From: Nocardioides sp. CER19
Lineage (GTDB): Bacteria > Actinomycetota > Actinomycetes > Propionibacteriales > Nocardioidaceae
Reading direction: 5' to 3'
DNA: 64,000 nucleotides
Assembly: GCF_029846275.1 (NCBI RefSeq)
Contig: NZ_JARVWS010000001.1
Coordinates: forward strand, 248,001 to 312,000
The notes beneath the pieces are model-generated. The model ran no database searches and had not been told where the DNA came from. It worked only from the letters and a program-made list of their open reading frames with translations. Positions within the stretch are counted from its first letter, which is position 1. The number at the start of each line of letters is the position of its first letter. Of this stretch, positions 19,895 to 30,729 are shown piece by piece. A program made the position numbers and the translations under genes.

Positions 19895-20671
19895 TCAGTC
19901 GATCGGGCGCGCGTAGGTCAGGTCGCGCAGGCCGCCGTACGCCGGCGCGGTGACCCGGCTCCGCTCCTGCATGCCCCAGCCGATCGCGATGTCGGGGTTG
20001 GCCGCCTGGTCGCGGTAGACCTTGACGTAGGCGTCGTCGTCGATCGAGCGCGTCAGGTCGGCGGGGTTGCCGACCGCCTCGATGACGAACGGCTGGGGAT
20101 AGGGCACGCCCTGGAGCTGGATCGTGCTGCCCGAGCACTTGATGCCGGTCGTGCTGATCACGCGCTGCCCCTGGATGGTGACCGCGTTCGCGCCGCCGCG
20201 CCACAGGGCGTTGACGACGGCCTGGACGTCCTGCTGGTGGACGACGAGCACGTTGGCCGCCTGGTCACCGACCTTCTCGAGCTTGTCCTGGGGTGCGTCG
20301 GAGAGCGTGATCCGGACGCCGGGCCCGCTGTGCGCGACGAGGCCGGCCGGGTCCTTGAGCTCGTCGACCTCCCGCTTGTAGCGCTTGACCGTGTTGTCGT
20401 CGACCTGCTGGGTGAGCCGGCTGACCTCCTTGTCGGTCTGCGCGACGCGTTCCTCCAGGTGGGTGTAGCGCAGCTTCTCCGAGCCCGTGACGGTGGCGAG
20501 GTCCGTGTAACGGCCGGGCCGCAGGTCGGTGCCCTCGCTGTTCTGGGCGCTGACGACGAACAGGCCGCCGCAGATCAGGATGACCAGCGGCGTGCCGACC
20601 CGCCACGCGGAGAGCCGACGCGCACCCCGCCCGGACCCGTGGGTCGGGGCTTTGTGCGGGTGGCCGGTCAT
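19895..20671 (-). CDS. DUF881 family membrane-anchored protein
   Basis: 258 residues: a short basic cytosolic start, one membrane segment (VGTPLVILICGGLFVVSA), a coiled-coil region with heptad-like LEERVAQTDKEVSRLTQQVD, and an external alpha/beta domain containing GPGVRITLSDA and NALWRGGANAVTIQGQRV, the DUF881 signatures. Related genes sit in division or sporulation loci in Gram-positives; the exact role is unknown. The start at 20671 is preferred because TAGCCT ends seven bases before that ATG. It diverges from crgA. Confidence 0.87.
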   Translation of the reverse strand: MTGHPHKAPTHGSGRGARRLSAWRVGTPLVILICGGLFVVSAQNSEGTDLRPGRYTDLATVTGSEKLRYTHLEERVAQTDKEVSRLTQQVDDNTVKRYKREVDELKDPAGLVAHSGPGVRITLSDAPQDKLEKVGDQAANVLVVHQQDVQAVVNALWRGGANAVTIQGQRVISTTGIKCSGSTIQLQGVPYPQPFVIEAVGNPADLTRSIDDDAYVKVYRDQAANPDIAIGWGMQERSRVTAPAYGGLRDLTYARPID

Positions 20672-20678
20672 GGCGACT

Positions 20679-20684
20679 AGGCTA
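20679..20684 (-). promoter_or_regulatory. -10 box TAGCCT, leaderless promoter candidate
   Basis: Minus-strand TAGCCT ends 7 bases before the ATG at 20671. It overlaps a plus-strand TAGGCT (20678-20683) that could serve crgA as an ordinary -10. Confidence 0.5.
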
Positions 20685-20736
20685 CGGCGCACGTGCGCCA
20701 GCACCACAGTCGTCACCGAACCCAGGAGTCTTCCTC

Positions 20737-21189
20737 GTGCCCAAGCTGAAGCCCTCGAAGGACTTCGTCGACCCGACGCGAGGACCGGTGTTCAGCGTCC
20801 GCTTCATCGTGTCGCTGATCCTGATCGTCGTCGGGATCGCCTGGATCGCCTACTACTACGTGGCGGTCCGGCCCGGTGACGACGGCAAGGCGGGCAGCCC
20901 CGCGTTCATGGCCGACTGGGGCAACTGGAACTACCTCATCGGGTTCGGGCTCTTCTTCCTCGGCCTGTTCGTCTCCGCCCACCCCTCGACGCCGCTCGGT
21001 CGTGGCCGGGGAGTCGTCGTGGGGATGCTCGGCTGCTTCCTGCTCGGCCTGGCCTGGATCTGCGTCTTCTACATCTTCTCCGACGACCTGTCGAACCTGT
21101 GGGTGTTCAACGACCTGGGTCAGAAGAACCTCGTCGTCGGCATCGCGTTCATGGCCACCGGGTTCGCCTTCGCGACCAGGTGGGAGTGA
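20737..21189 (+). CDS. crgA: CrgA-family cell division protein, internally duplicated
   Basis: 150-residue membrane protein. CrgA proteins are normally about 90 residues with two membrane segments and the end signature WNYxIxFxxMxxGxxxxMRW; they inhibit or stabilise FtsZ/septal complexes. Here the pattern occurs twice: first FSVRFIVSLILIVVGIAWI ... WGNWNYLIGFGLFFLGL, then VVVGMLGCFLLGLAWI ... QKNLVVGIAFMATGFAFATRWE, giving four membrane segments. The GTG start has AGGAG eight bases upstream. Position next to the pkn operon near oriC matches the usual crgA location. Confidence 0.8.
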   Translation: MPKLKPSKDFVDPTRGPVFSVRFIVSLILIVVGIAWIAYYYVAVRPGDDGKAGSPAFMADWGNWNYLIGFGLFFLGLFVSAHPSTPLGRGRGVVVGMLGCFLLGLAWICVFYIFSDDLSNLWVFNDLGQKNLVVGIAFMATGFAFATRWE

Positions 21190-21212
21190 CGGCACCGGTT
21201 CGTCACGTTTGA

Positions 21213-21245
21213 GAACGCCGCTCCTGGGCAACCAGGGCGGCGTTC
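21213..21245 (+). terminator. Terminator after crgA
   Basis: Outer stem gaacgccgc / gcggcgttc and inner stem cctgg / ccagg around loop gcaa, followed by CTGCTTTT. It starts 24 bases after the crgA stop. Confidence 0.8.
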
Positions 21246-21282
21246 CTGCTTTTCGGGGCGGTTCTTCACAACTCGGGATAAA

Positions 21283-21320
21283 CCTGTGGACGAATCACAA
21301 GCATGTGATTCGTCCACAGG
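21283..21320. promoter_or_regulatory. Perfect 17+17 bp palindrome with DnaA-box-like ends
   Basis: Arms cctgtggacgaatcaca (21283-21299) and tgtgattcgtccacagg (21304-21320) are exact reverse complements around loop agca. Each arm contains TCGTCCACA, one change from the actinobacterial DnaA box TTGTCCACA. The flanks are AT-rich for this genome (gggataaa, ttttcac). It is not placed as a terminator for either neighbour. Function unproven. Confidence 0.7.
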
Positions 21321-21371
21321 TGTGTGCACAGGGTGTGCATTTTCACGCCGATTCGCGGCTGTTCACGTTGG

Positions 21372-21397
21372 CGCGCGACCCGCCGAGGGGTCGCGCG
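21372..21397. repeat. GC-rich hairpin in crgA-rhomboid gap
   Basis: 10 bp stem cgcgcgaccc / gggtcgcgcg with a 6-base loop. A smaller one, gtaccc / gggtac (21448-21466), lies just beyond the 3' end of the rhomboid gene and may help terminate it. Confidence 0.5.
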
Positions 21398-21483
21398 AAC
21401 GACAGTCGAGCAGCCCGCACACACCGGTGGGCGGCGGGCACCCGCGCGTACCCCTCAATTGGGTACGGCGGCCGGGCTCGGGC

Positions 21484-22398
21484 TCAGACGAGGGCGGCGG
21501 TCCGCAGAGCGATCGTGACCGCGATGGCGACGGCGACCAGCCCCATCCCGCCCCACTGGATCTGCCGGCGGCGCTTGCGCGGCGCCCACACGATGACGGC
21601 GGAGACGAGCACGCCGCCGATGAAGCCGCCGAGGTGGCCCTGCCAGGAGATGTTGGGCACCGAGAGGGTCAGCACCGCGTTGATGGCGATCCACACCAGG
21701 ATCGACGAGGCGTTCGTGCGGGTGCGCACCGCGACGACCAGCAGCGCGCCCATGAGGCCGAAGATCGCGCCCGAGGCACCGACGGTCGGCGTGTAGAGGG
21801 GGGCGGTCGCGTAGACGAGAGCCGAACCGGCCAAGCCGGAGAGGAGGTAGAGCGCGAGGAAGCGCGCTCGGCCGAAGAGCTGCTCGACCTGCGGACCGAG
21901 CACCCACAGGGCGAGCATGTTGAAGCCGATGTGCAGCACCTCGACGTGCGTGAAGGTGCTGGTGATGAGCTGCCAGTAGGCGCCGTCACTGACCCCCGGG
22001 TGATAGGTCCCGGCGTGCGCGGTGCACGTCTCGCGGGAGACGTCGAAGCCGGCCGGTCCGATCTCGCACAGCCCGCTGGGGCGCAGCTCTAGGTAGGACA
22101 GCAGCCTGCTGCTGTTACGGCCCGTGACCATCACCAGGAGCCACACGACGGCGTTGATCCCGATGAGCACCATCGTCACGAAGCCGGGGGCGGACGGGCG
22201 CAGGCCGCCGTACGTCGTCCGGACCGGACGCTGCGTGCTGCGCCCCTCCTTCACGCACTCGGGGCACTGGAACCCGACCGACGCAGCGGTCATGCAGTCG
22301 GGGCAGATCGGGCGCTCACACCGCTGGCAGCGGATGTGAGCCTCGCGGTCGGGGTGCCGGTAGCAGGTCGGCACCCCGGCCGCGGAGGACTCCGTCAC
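21484..22398 (-). CDS. Rhomboid-family intramembrane serine protease with B-box zinc finger
   Basis: 304 residues. The N-terminal 50 residues form a zinc-binding B-box-like finger (CYRH, CQRC, CPDC, CPEC). Six membrane segments follow with the rhomboid dyad Ser209 (GASGAIFG) and His255 (GHLGGF) and the oxyanion Asn160 (HIGFNMLAL). It should cleave transmembrane substrates; none can be named. The GTG at 22398 lies 12 bases after ppiA, so the two genes form an operon with ppiA first. Confidence 0.92.
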   Translation of the reverse strand: MTESSAAGVPTCYRHPDREAHIRCQRCERPICPDCMTAASVGFQCPECVKEGRSTQRPVRTTYGGLRPSAPGFVTMVLIGINAVVWLLVMVTGRNSSRLLSYLELRPSGLCEIGPAGFDVSRETCTAHAGTYHPGVSDGAYWQLITSTFTHVEVLHIGFNMLALWVLGPQVEQLFGRARFLALYLLSGLAGSALVYATAPLYTPTVGASGAIFGLMGALLVVAVRTRTNASSILVWIAINAVLTLSVPNISWQGHLGGFIGGVLVSAVIVWAPRKRRRQIQWGGMGLVAVAIAVTIALRTAALV

Positions 22399-22410
22399 TG
22401 TGGGGCCGCG

Positions 22411-22917
22411 TCAGACGATCTCGACGGACTCGATGACGACGGCGTCCTTCGGACGGTCGCCCGGGCCGGTCGCCGTGGTGGCGATGGCGTCGACGACGTC
22501 GCGGGAGGACTGGTCGGCGACCTCGCCGAAGATCGTGTGCTTGAAGTTCAGCCACGACGTGGCGCCGACGGTGATGAAGAACTGCGAGCCGTTGGTGCCC
22601 GGGCCGGCGTTGGCCATCGCGAGCAGGTAGGGCTTGTCGAAGACGAGCTCGGGGTGCGGCTCGTCCTTGAAGGTGTAGCCCGGGCCGCCGGTGCCGGTGC
22701 CGAGCGGGCAGCCACCCTGGATCATGAAGCCCTCGATGACGCGGTGGAAGGTGAGGCCGTCGTAGAACGGGCCGGTCTTGCCGTTGCCGGCGTCGTACGC
22801 CTTCTCCCCGGTGGCCAGGCCGACGAAGTTCGCGACCGTCTCCGGCGCGTGGTTCGGGAACAGGTTGAGGGTGATGTCACCCCGGTTGGTGTGGAGGATG
22901 GCCTGCTGGTCCGCCAT
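22411..22917 (-). CDS. ppiA: Peptidyl-prolyl cis-trans isomerase, cyclophilin type
   Basis: 168-residue cytosolic cyclophilin. Conserved active-site sequence includes FHRVIEGFMIQGG (catalytic Arg), ANAGPGTNGSQFFIT and the Trp region WLNFKHTIFGEV. It accelerates proline isomerisation in folding. The ATG at 22917 has GAAGGA eight bases upstream; longer frames extend into unrelated sequence. Its neighbourhood beside crgA, rhomboid and the pkn operon matches other actinobacterial origin regions. Confidence 0.95.
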   Translation of the reverse strand: MADQQAILHTNRGDITLNLFPNHAPETVANFVGLATGEKAYDAGNGKTGPFYDGLTFHRVIEGFMIQGGCPLGTGTGGPGYTFKDEPHPELVFDKPYLLAMANAGPGTNGSQFFITVGATSWLNFKHTIFGEVADQSSRDVVDAIATTATGPGDRPKDAVVIESVEIV

Positions 22918-23008
22918 GACTGTCCTTCTCTGATGTGGGTACTGCTGATTGAGTGCGGGTCGATCCTCGCACGCCTGCCCAATGCCCACGACGTCAGGAG
23001 GCCCCACG

Positions 23009-23488
23009 ATGACCAGGCAGACAACGCTCCTCGAGCGCGCCACCGACCGGACCACCGATGCGGTGGAGATCGCGGTCGAGGCGGCACAGGAGTTCATCGA
23101 GAACACGGCCAAGCCGTTCGTGGAGAACACGGCCAAGCCGGCGATCCAGGGAGCGGCCGCCAAGACGGCCCCGATCGTCGCCGCGGGCGCCGGCATCGCG
23201 GCCGAGCGCGCGACGCAGGCCAAGCAGTTCGCCGAGGCGAAGTCTCAGGAGCTGACCGGCCACCCGAAGAAGAAGCGCAAGGGCCGCAAGCTGCTCATGT
23301 TCGCCCTGCTCGGCGGCCTGCTCGGCGCCGCGGCCGTGCTGGCTCGCAAGTTCATGGGTGACTCCGGTGAGTGGACGTCGGCCGGGCCGGCCTCGACGCC
23401 CGACAGCCCCGGCGAGACGCTCTACACCGACGAGCCGGTCGACGACCTGACCACGCCGGTCAACAAGCCGCCCTACAGCCCGAGCTGA
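23009..23488 (+). CDS. Hypothetical protein with single membrane segment
   Basis: 159 residues, not recognised. An amphipathic Ala-rich N-terminal half contains a short internal repeat (ENTAKPFV / ENTAKPAI, about residues 31-46), then a basic stretch HPKKKRKGRK, a membrane segment (LLMFALLGGLLGAAAVLA, about residues 93-110) and an acidic, Pro-rich tail. The basic block before the helix predicts an inside N-terminus. It resembles small membrane-organising proteins in composition only. AGGAGG lies just upstream of the ATG. The stop codon falls in a 10 bp tandem repeat. Confidence 0.7.
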   Translation: MTRQTTLLERATDRTTDAVEIAVEAAQEFIENTAKPFVENTAKPAIQGAAAKTAPIVAAGAGIAAERATQAKQFAEAKSQELTGHPKKKRKGRKLLMFALLGGLLGAAAVLARKFMGDSGEWTSAGPASTPDSPGETLYTDEPVDDLTTPVNKPPYSPS

Positions 23489-23510
23489 CCCGAGCTGACC
23501 CGAGCTGCCG
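23481..23510. repeat. Three tandem 10 bp repeats across a stop codon
   Basis: cgagctgacc occurs at 23481 and 23491, and with two changes at 23501. The first copy contains the TGA stop of the upstream gene. Confidence 0.75.
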
Positions 23511-23514
23511 AGCC

Positions 23515-23856
23515 TCAGACGGTCGCGAGCTCCGGGTGGTCCGCCTGCACACGGCGGATCGCCCGGAACTCCGCCCAGAAGCTGGCGATGGGGATCGTGC
23601 CGCAGATGAGCGTCACGATCGTGAAGGGCAGGTCCCATCCCGCCTTCCGCGACAGGATGAACGTCGTGACGAGGTAGACCATGTAGAGCCACCCGTGGGC
23701 GACGCCGACGTTCTGGGAGATCCAGCGGCCGGCGTCGTGCGCGGAGGTGCCGTCGGCCGCGAACAGGTCCATCGGCAGTCCGACCAGCACGAGGACGATG
23801 AGCAGGACCCCGACGACCGTCGCGATCACCTTGTAGAAGTTGAGCGTGCCCTTCAC
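23515..23856 (-). CDS. DUF3817 integral membrane protein
   Basis: 113 residues with three membrane segments and the DUF3817 pattern HGWLYMVYLVTTF and basic loop RKAGWDLPFT. The family is widespread in actinobacteria, sometimes fused to transporters, with no known function. The GTG start overlaps the SURF1 stop (GTGA), so the two are coupled. A TACCCT box seven bases upstream inside surf1 could also give a separate leaderless transcript. Confidence 0.85.
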   Translation of the reverse strand: MKGTLNFYKVIATVVGVLLIVLVLVGLPMDLFAADGTSAHDAGRWISQNVGVAHGWLYMVYLVTTFILSRKAGWDLPFTIVTLICGTIPIASFWAEFRAIRRVQADHPELATV

Positions 23857-24611
23857 GTCCCTGAGGGTACGGCGTCCGCCTGAGCGTCCTTCTCAGGGGC
23901 CGGTCGAGTGACGTCCAGCATGTGACGCCACCAGATGTAGATGACGAACCCGCCGAAGACCCACCACTCGAGGCCGTAGAGGAAGTTGCGCAGCCCGGTC
24001 GTGGTCCCGGCGTCGGGCAGCTGCTCGACGGTGGCCGCCTGGAGGCCGGCCCCGGGCTGGCGGTCGATCACGAAACCGCCGTAGAGGTCCTGGTCGACGT
24101 GCTGGATGACGTCGGCGATCCGCAGCTGCGGGAGGACGTCGTCGGTCGGGTCGTCGTCGACGACGCCCTGGTCGCCCTCCGGCGGCTGCAGCCAGCCCGT
24201 GAGGTCGACCGATCCCGTCGGCGGGGCCGGCGCGTCCGCGGGGCTCTGCACCCATCCCCGCACCACCGGCATGGCCGGCTTGCCCGGACCCCCGACCGCG
24301 ACCGGGGTGACCACCCAGTAGCCGTCGACGCCGTGGTGCCGGCGACCGCTGATGTAGAGCGTGCCGTCGGGCACCCAGTCGCCGCTGATCTCGACCGGGT
24401 GGCCGACCATCAGGCCCGGGAACGGGTCGTCGGGCCCCATGACGTCGCCGAGCGGCTTGACCGCTGCCTTCGTGGCGTCCTGCTTCTCCGCCGTGCGGTG
24501 GTCCTGCCACACGCCCAGCTGCCAGAGGCCGAGCCCGACCGTGCCGGCCAGCAGCACCAGTGCCAGCAGGTGAGCTCCCCACAGACGCGGGGACCAGATC
24601 TTCGGCGGCAC
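23853..24611 (-). CDS. SURF1-family protein
   Basis: 252 residues with the SURF1 layout: an N-terminal membrane helix (LLALVLLAGTVGLGLWQLGVWQ), an external domain with VVRGWVQ and the tail WLQPPEG, and a C-terminal helix following NFLYGLEWWVFGGFVIYIWWR. SURF1 helps assemble haem a-containing cytochrome c oxidase. The long external insertion after TGWLQPPEG is Asp-rich, as in other actinobacterial versions. Start at GTG 24611 is supported by TACCCT seven bases upstream. Confidence 0.88.
   Translation of the reverse strand: MPPKIWSPRLWGAHLLALVLLAGTVGLGLWQLGVWQDHRTAEKQDATKAAVKPLGDVMGPDDPFPGLMVGHPVEISGDWVPDGTLYISGRRHHGVDGYWVVTPVAVGGPGKPAMPVVRGWVQSPADAPAPPTGSVDLTGWLQPPEGDQGVVDDDPTDDVLPQLRIADVIQHVDQDLYGGFVIDRQPGAGLQAATVEQLPDAGTTTGLRNFLYGLEWWVFGGFVIYIWWRHMLDVTRPAPEKDAQADAVPSGT
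23864..23869 (-). promoter_or_regulatory. -10 box TACCCT before DUF3817 gene
   Basis: Minus-strand TACCCT ends 7 bases before the GTG at 23856, inside the 3' end of the SURF1 gene. Confidence 0.4.
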
Positions 24612-24618
24612 GCCTGTC

Positions 24619-24624
24619 AGGGTA
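24619..24624 (-). promoter_or_regulatory. -10 box TACCCT, leaderless promoter candidate for SURF1 gene
   Basis: Minus-strand TACCCT ends 7 bases before the GTG at 24611, with no ribosome-binding site. Confidence 0.5.
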
Positions 24625-24702
24625 CGTCCGGGCAGGTCAGGACGCGCAGACGGCGAGAGTCGCCCGGGTGTGATGTCCGCCGCGGTCCCCTCGGAGACGC
24701 CG

Positions 24703-24733
24703 CGAGGCCCTCGTCCGCGGGACGAGGGCCTCG
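24703..24733. terminator. 14 bp hairpin downstream of tRNA-Ala
   Basis: Perfect stem cgaggccctcgtcc / ggacgagggcctcg with loop gcg, 10 bases beyond the 3' end of tRNA-Ala. No U tract on either strand. Confidence 0.75.
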
Positions 24734-24743
24734 TGCGAGTGAG

Positions 24744-24816
24744 TGGAGCGTAGGGGACTCGAACCCCTAACCCCCTGCTTGCAAAGCAGGTGCGCTACCA
24801 ATTGCGCCAACGCCCC
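24744..24816 (-). tRNA. tRNA-Ala (anticodon TGC)
   Basis: 73-nt tRNA without encoded CCA. The acceptor GGGGCGT pairs with ACGCTCC (one G-U), discriminator A. The anticodon arm CCTGC-TTTGCAA-GCAGG gives TGC. The T loop is GGTTCGAGTCC. Confidence 0.96.
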
Positions 24817-24824
24817 TGATGCAG

Positions 24825-24959
24825 TCAGGCCTGGTGGGTGGGACTGACGGTGTCGGTGGCCTCCGCCCACTGGGCCCGCTCGGCGTTGCTCTTGTCGAGC
24901 TGCTTCTTGGCGAGCACGGCGCCGGCGGCTGCGAGTGCGATCAGGATCAGCTTCTTCAC
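24825..24959 (-). CDS. DLW-39 family small protein
   Basis: 44 residues, MKKLILIALAAAGAVLAKKQ at the start, one hydrophobic helix then a charged tail ending near EATDTV. This is the DLW-39 pattern (short membrane peptide with a W and a terminal T/D motif) that sits next to gyrA and tRNA genes in actinobacteria. Function unknown. The GTG start has AAGGAG nine bases upstream. It lies between the tRNA-Ile terminator and tRNA-Ala. Confidence 0.8.
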   Translation of the reverse strand: MKKLILIALAAAGAVLAKKQLDKSNAERAQWAEATDTVSPTHQA

Positions 24960-24976
24960 TGTCGTCTCCTTGTGAA

Positions 24977-25007
24977 AAGCCCCGGTCCGCTGTCGCGTCC
25001 GGGGCTT
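24977..25007 (-). terminator. Intrinsic terminator after tRNA-Ile
   Basis: 9 bp stem aagccccgg / ccggggctt with a 13-base loop. On the minus strand it ends in GGGGCTTTTC, a short U tract, 7 bases beyond the tRNA-Ile 3' end and before the DLW-39 gene. Confidence 0.75.
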
Positions 25008-25013
25008 GTTCCG

Positions 25014-25087
25014 TGGGCCTAGGAGGACTTGAACCTCCGACCCCCACATTATCAGTGTGGTGCTCTAACCGTCTGAGCTATAGGCCC
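25014..25087 (-). tRNA. tRNA-Ile (anticodon GAT)
   Basis: 74-nt tRNA without encoded CCA. The acceptor GGGCCTA pairs with TAGGCCC, discriminator A. The anticodon loop CTGATAA gives GAT. The T loop is GGTTCAAGTCC. It follows DUF3566/gyrA as in many actinobacteria. Confidence 0.96.
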
Positions 25088-25220
25088 GGGTGGCTGCCGG
25101 GTGGAAGCCCCGACGGCCGATGGCAGACATTACCCGAGCGGCCGAGCGGCCGCCAAAACGGCGGGACGTCAGACGTTCCGGCGGCCAGGCCGACCGGCTC
25201 GTACGACGTCCCGGCGCCGG

Positions 25221-25784
25221 TCAGCGGTCTTCGGTCAGGGTGACGTCGATGCCGCCGAGCAGCGCCGCCGCCATGTTGTAGAGGAACGCGCCGAGCGTGG
25301 CGACAGCGGTCATCAGGACCACGTCGATCACCGCGACGATCATCGTGAAGCCCATGACGCGCGACATGCCGACGTAGTCGGTGACGTCGAACGAGCCGGC
25401 GTCCTGGCCGCCGACGATGTCCTGGACCGTCTGGTTGATCGAGTCCCAGACGCCGGCGGCGCCGAGCACCGACCAGACGATGAAGACCGACACGATGGTC
25501 ACCACGCCGAGCGCGATGGACAGCAGGAACGACGTCTTCATGACCGACCACGGGTCGATCCGGGTCAGCCGCAGCCGGGCCCGCCGCGGGGGACGGGCCC
25601 CCTGGCGACTCCGCTGTGGCGGCGTCGATCCGGTGTTCGCCGCGCGGAACTCGTCCGCCGCGGCGCTCAGTCTGTCCTTGACCTGCTGGGCGAACCCCGG
25701 GCGTACGGCGGTGTCGTCGTCGCGCTGCTGCGCGGGACGCCCGCCCACCCGAGTGGCGGTTCGCTCGCCGGGACGCTCAGGCAT
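25221..25784 (-). CDS. DUF3566 transmembrane protein
   Basis: 187 residues. A long polar, Arg/Pro-rich cytosolic N-terminus (about 85 residues) precedes the DUF3566 domain, RIDPWSVMKTSFLLSIALGV, with two membrane segments and the C-terminal VATLGAFLYNMAAALLGGI. It is almost always directly downstream of gyrA in actinobacteria; function is unknown. The ATG at 25784 follows the gyrA stop by two bases and has GGAGGAG at a normal distance; a GTG at 25790 is less well placed. Confidence 0.88.
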   Translation of the reverse strand: MPERPGERTATRVGGRPAQQRDDDTAVRPGFAQQVKDRLSAAADEFRAANTGSTPPQRSRQGARPPRRARLRLTRIDPWSVMKTSFLLSIALGVVTIVSVFIVWSVLGAAGVWDSINQTVQDIVGGQDAGSFDVTDYVGMSRVMGFTMIVAVIDVVLMTAVATLGAFLYNMAAALLGGIDVTLTEDR

Positions 25785-25786
25785 CC

Positions 25787-28440
<2,654 letters not shown>

Positions 28441-28441
<1 letters not shown>

Positions 28442-30531
28442 CAGATATCGAGGAACCTAACGTCCTTGGCGTTGCGCTGGATGAAGGAGCGACGCATCTC
28501 GACGTCCTCACCCATCAGGATCGAGAAGATCTCGTCGGCGTGGGCGGCGTCCTCCAGGGTGACCTGGAGCAGCACGCGGTTGTCGGGGTCGAGCGTGGTC
28601 TCCCACAGCTCGTCGGCGTTCATCTCGCCCAGACCCTTGTAGCGCTGGATCGGCGCTTCCTTGGGCAGCTTCTTGCCCTGGGCCTGCCCGTCGCGTACGA
28701 CGGCGTCGCGCTCCGCGTCGGAGAAGACGAACTCGTGCTCGGCCGGCTTGTTCCACTTGATGCGGTAGAGCGGCGGCTGTGCGAGGTAGACGTGGCCGGC
28801 CTCGATCAGCGGCTTCATGAAGCGGAACAGCAGCGTGAGGAGCAGCGTGTTGATGTGGTGGCCGTCGACGTCGGCGTCGGCCATCAGCACGATCTTGTGG
28901 TAGCGCAGCTTGGCGATGTCGAACTCGTCGTGCACCCCGGTGCCGAGCGCCGAGATGATCGCCTGCACCTCCTGGTTGGCGAGCACCTTGTCGAGGCGGG
29001 CCTTCTCGACGTTGAGGATCTTGCCGCGGATCGGGAGGATCGCCTGGATGCGGTTCTCCCGGCCCATGACGGCCGAGCCGCCGGCGGAGTCACCCTCGAC
29101 GATGAAGATCTCGCACTCTTCGGGGTTGTTGGAGCTGCAGTCGCGCAGCTTGCCGGGCAGGCCGCCGCCACCGAGGATGCCCTTGCGGTTGCGGGCGAGG
29201 TCGCGTGCCTTGCGGGCCGCGATGCGGGCGGTCGCCGCGGCCTGCGCCTTGCGGATGACCTCCTTGCCCTCGGCCGGGTGCTGCTCGAGCCAGGCGCCGA
29301 GCTCGTCGTTGACGACGCCCTGGGTGAAGCCCTTCGCCTCGGTGTTGCCAAGCTTGGCCTTGGTCTGGCCCTCGAACTGCGGCTCGCCGATCTTGAGGCT
29401 GATGATCGCCGTGAGGCCCTCGCGGATGTCGTCACCCGTGAGGCGGTCCTCCTTCTTCTTGATCAGGTTCCACTCCTCGCCCCAGCGGTTCATCAGGCTG
29501 GTGAGCGCGGCGCGGAAGCCCTCCTCGTGGGTGCCGCCCTCGGGAGTGTTGATCGTGTTGGCGAAGGTGTGCACGGCCTCGTTGTAGGACGACGCCTGCC
29601 ACTGCATCGCGAGCTCGAGGCTCATCGGGTTCCGAGCGTTGCCGGCGGTCTCGGCCTCGAAGTGGATGACCGGGGAGACCGGCGTCTTCCGCTTGTTGAG
29701 GTACTCGACGTAGTCGGCGAGCCCGTTCTCGTACTTGAAGATCTGCTCGAGGATCTTGTGGCCGCCCTCCTCGGCCGCGTGGACCTCGGAGGCGCCGTCG
29801 ATCTCGACGGTCTCGTCGGCGACGGCCTCGGCGATCTCCTCGGTCTCGGGCCGCTCGTCGCGCAACACGATCTGCAGGCCCTTGTTGAGGAACGCCATCT
29901 CGCGGAAGCGGGTCGAGATCGTCTCGAGGTTGTACTCGACGGTCTCGAAGATGTCGGGCGAGGCCCACCACGTGACGGTCGTGCCGGTGCGCTCGCCGTC
30001 CTCGAGGGGGCGGACCTGCCGGAGCGGGTAGTCGGGCGTGCCGAGCGAGAACTCCTGCTCCCAGAGGAAGCCGCGGTTCTTCACCTGCAGGTGAAGACGC
30101 GTCGAGAGCGCGTTGACCACCGACGAGCCGACACCGTGGAGTCCACCGGAGACCTTGTAGCCGCCGCCGCCGAACTTGCCGCCGGCGTGCAGCACGGTGA
30201 GCGCGAGCGTCGCTGCCGGGAGCTCCTGGCCGGGTGCAGTGTCGGTCGGGATGCCGCGACCGTTGTCCTCGACGCTCACCGAGCCGTCGGGGTTCAGGGT
30301 CACGAGGATGTTGTCGCAGTATCCGGCCAGCGCCTCGTCCACCGCGTTGTCGACGATCTCCCAGATCAGGTGGTGGAGACCTCGCGCGCCGGTGGAGCCG
30401 ATGTACATGCCCGGCCGCTTGCGCACAGCCTCGAGACCTTCGAGGACCTGGATCGCGGAGGCGTCGTACTCCACCTGAAGGGGGGTGGTGGGGGTGGGCT
30501 GGATGTCGGCGGTCTCGTCGGCTTCGCTCAC
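28441..30531 (-). CDS. gyrB: DNA gyrase subunit B
   Basis: 696 residues. GHKL ATPase domain with [14 protein letters not shown] and DNGRGIP, the transducer, and the TOPRIM domain with [22 protein letters not shown] and the metal-binding DADVDGHHI. The end [18 protein letters not shown] is standard. A short Glu/Ala-rich insertion near residues 220-240 ([24 protein letters not shown] in part) is a lineage insertion. The start is a GTG at 30531 with a TAACAT box six bases upstream and no ribosome-binding site. Confidence 0.98.
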
Positions 30532-30537
30532 GGCCCT

Positions 30538-30543
30538 ATGTTA
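30538..30543 (-). promoter_or_regulatory. -10 box TAACAT, leaderless promoter candidate for gyrB
   Basis: Minus-strand TAACAT ends 6 bases before the gyrB GTG. Confidence 0.5.
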
Positions 30544-30696
30544 CCGGTTGGAAGGCCGGAATCCACGATGCTGCCTTCCGGAGGGGGACATCTGGGGAGG
30601 AAAGGTGCCCCGAGACGCCGCATAAGCGGGGCTGCGAGCGCCGTACGGGGAGACGGATGGGTCCCGGTACCGTCGTGCGGACGTCAGAAGGGCAGA

Positions 30697-30729
30697 GACA
30701 CCGCGACGACACCGCGACGACACCGCGAT
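30697..30729. repeat. Three tandem 11 bp repeats upstream of gyrB
   Basis: gacaccgcgac occurs at 30697 and 30708, and with one change at 30719. The block lies between the DUF721 stop and the gyrB promoter. Confidence 0.8.

Noticed and set aside
22025..22050. Possible fourth parS in the rhomboid gene (also coding VSRET)
   Set aside because: The DNA is gtctcgcgggagac, four or more changes from GTTTCACGTGAAAC and not palindromic; only the peptide looks alike.
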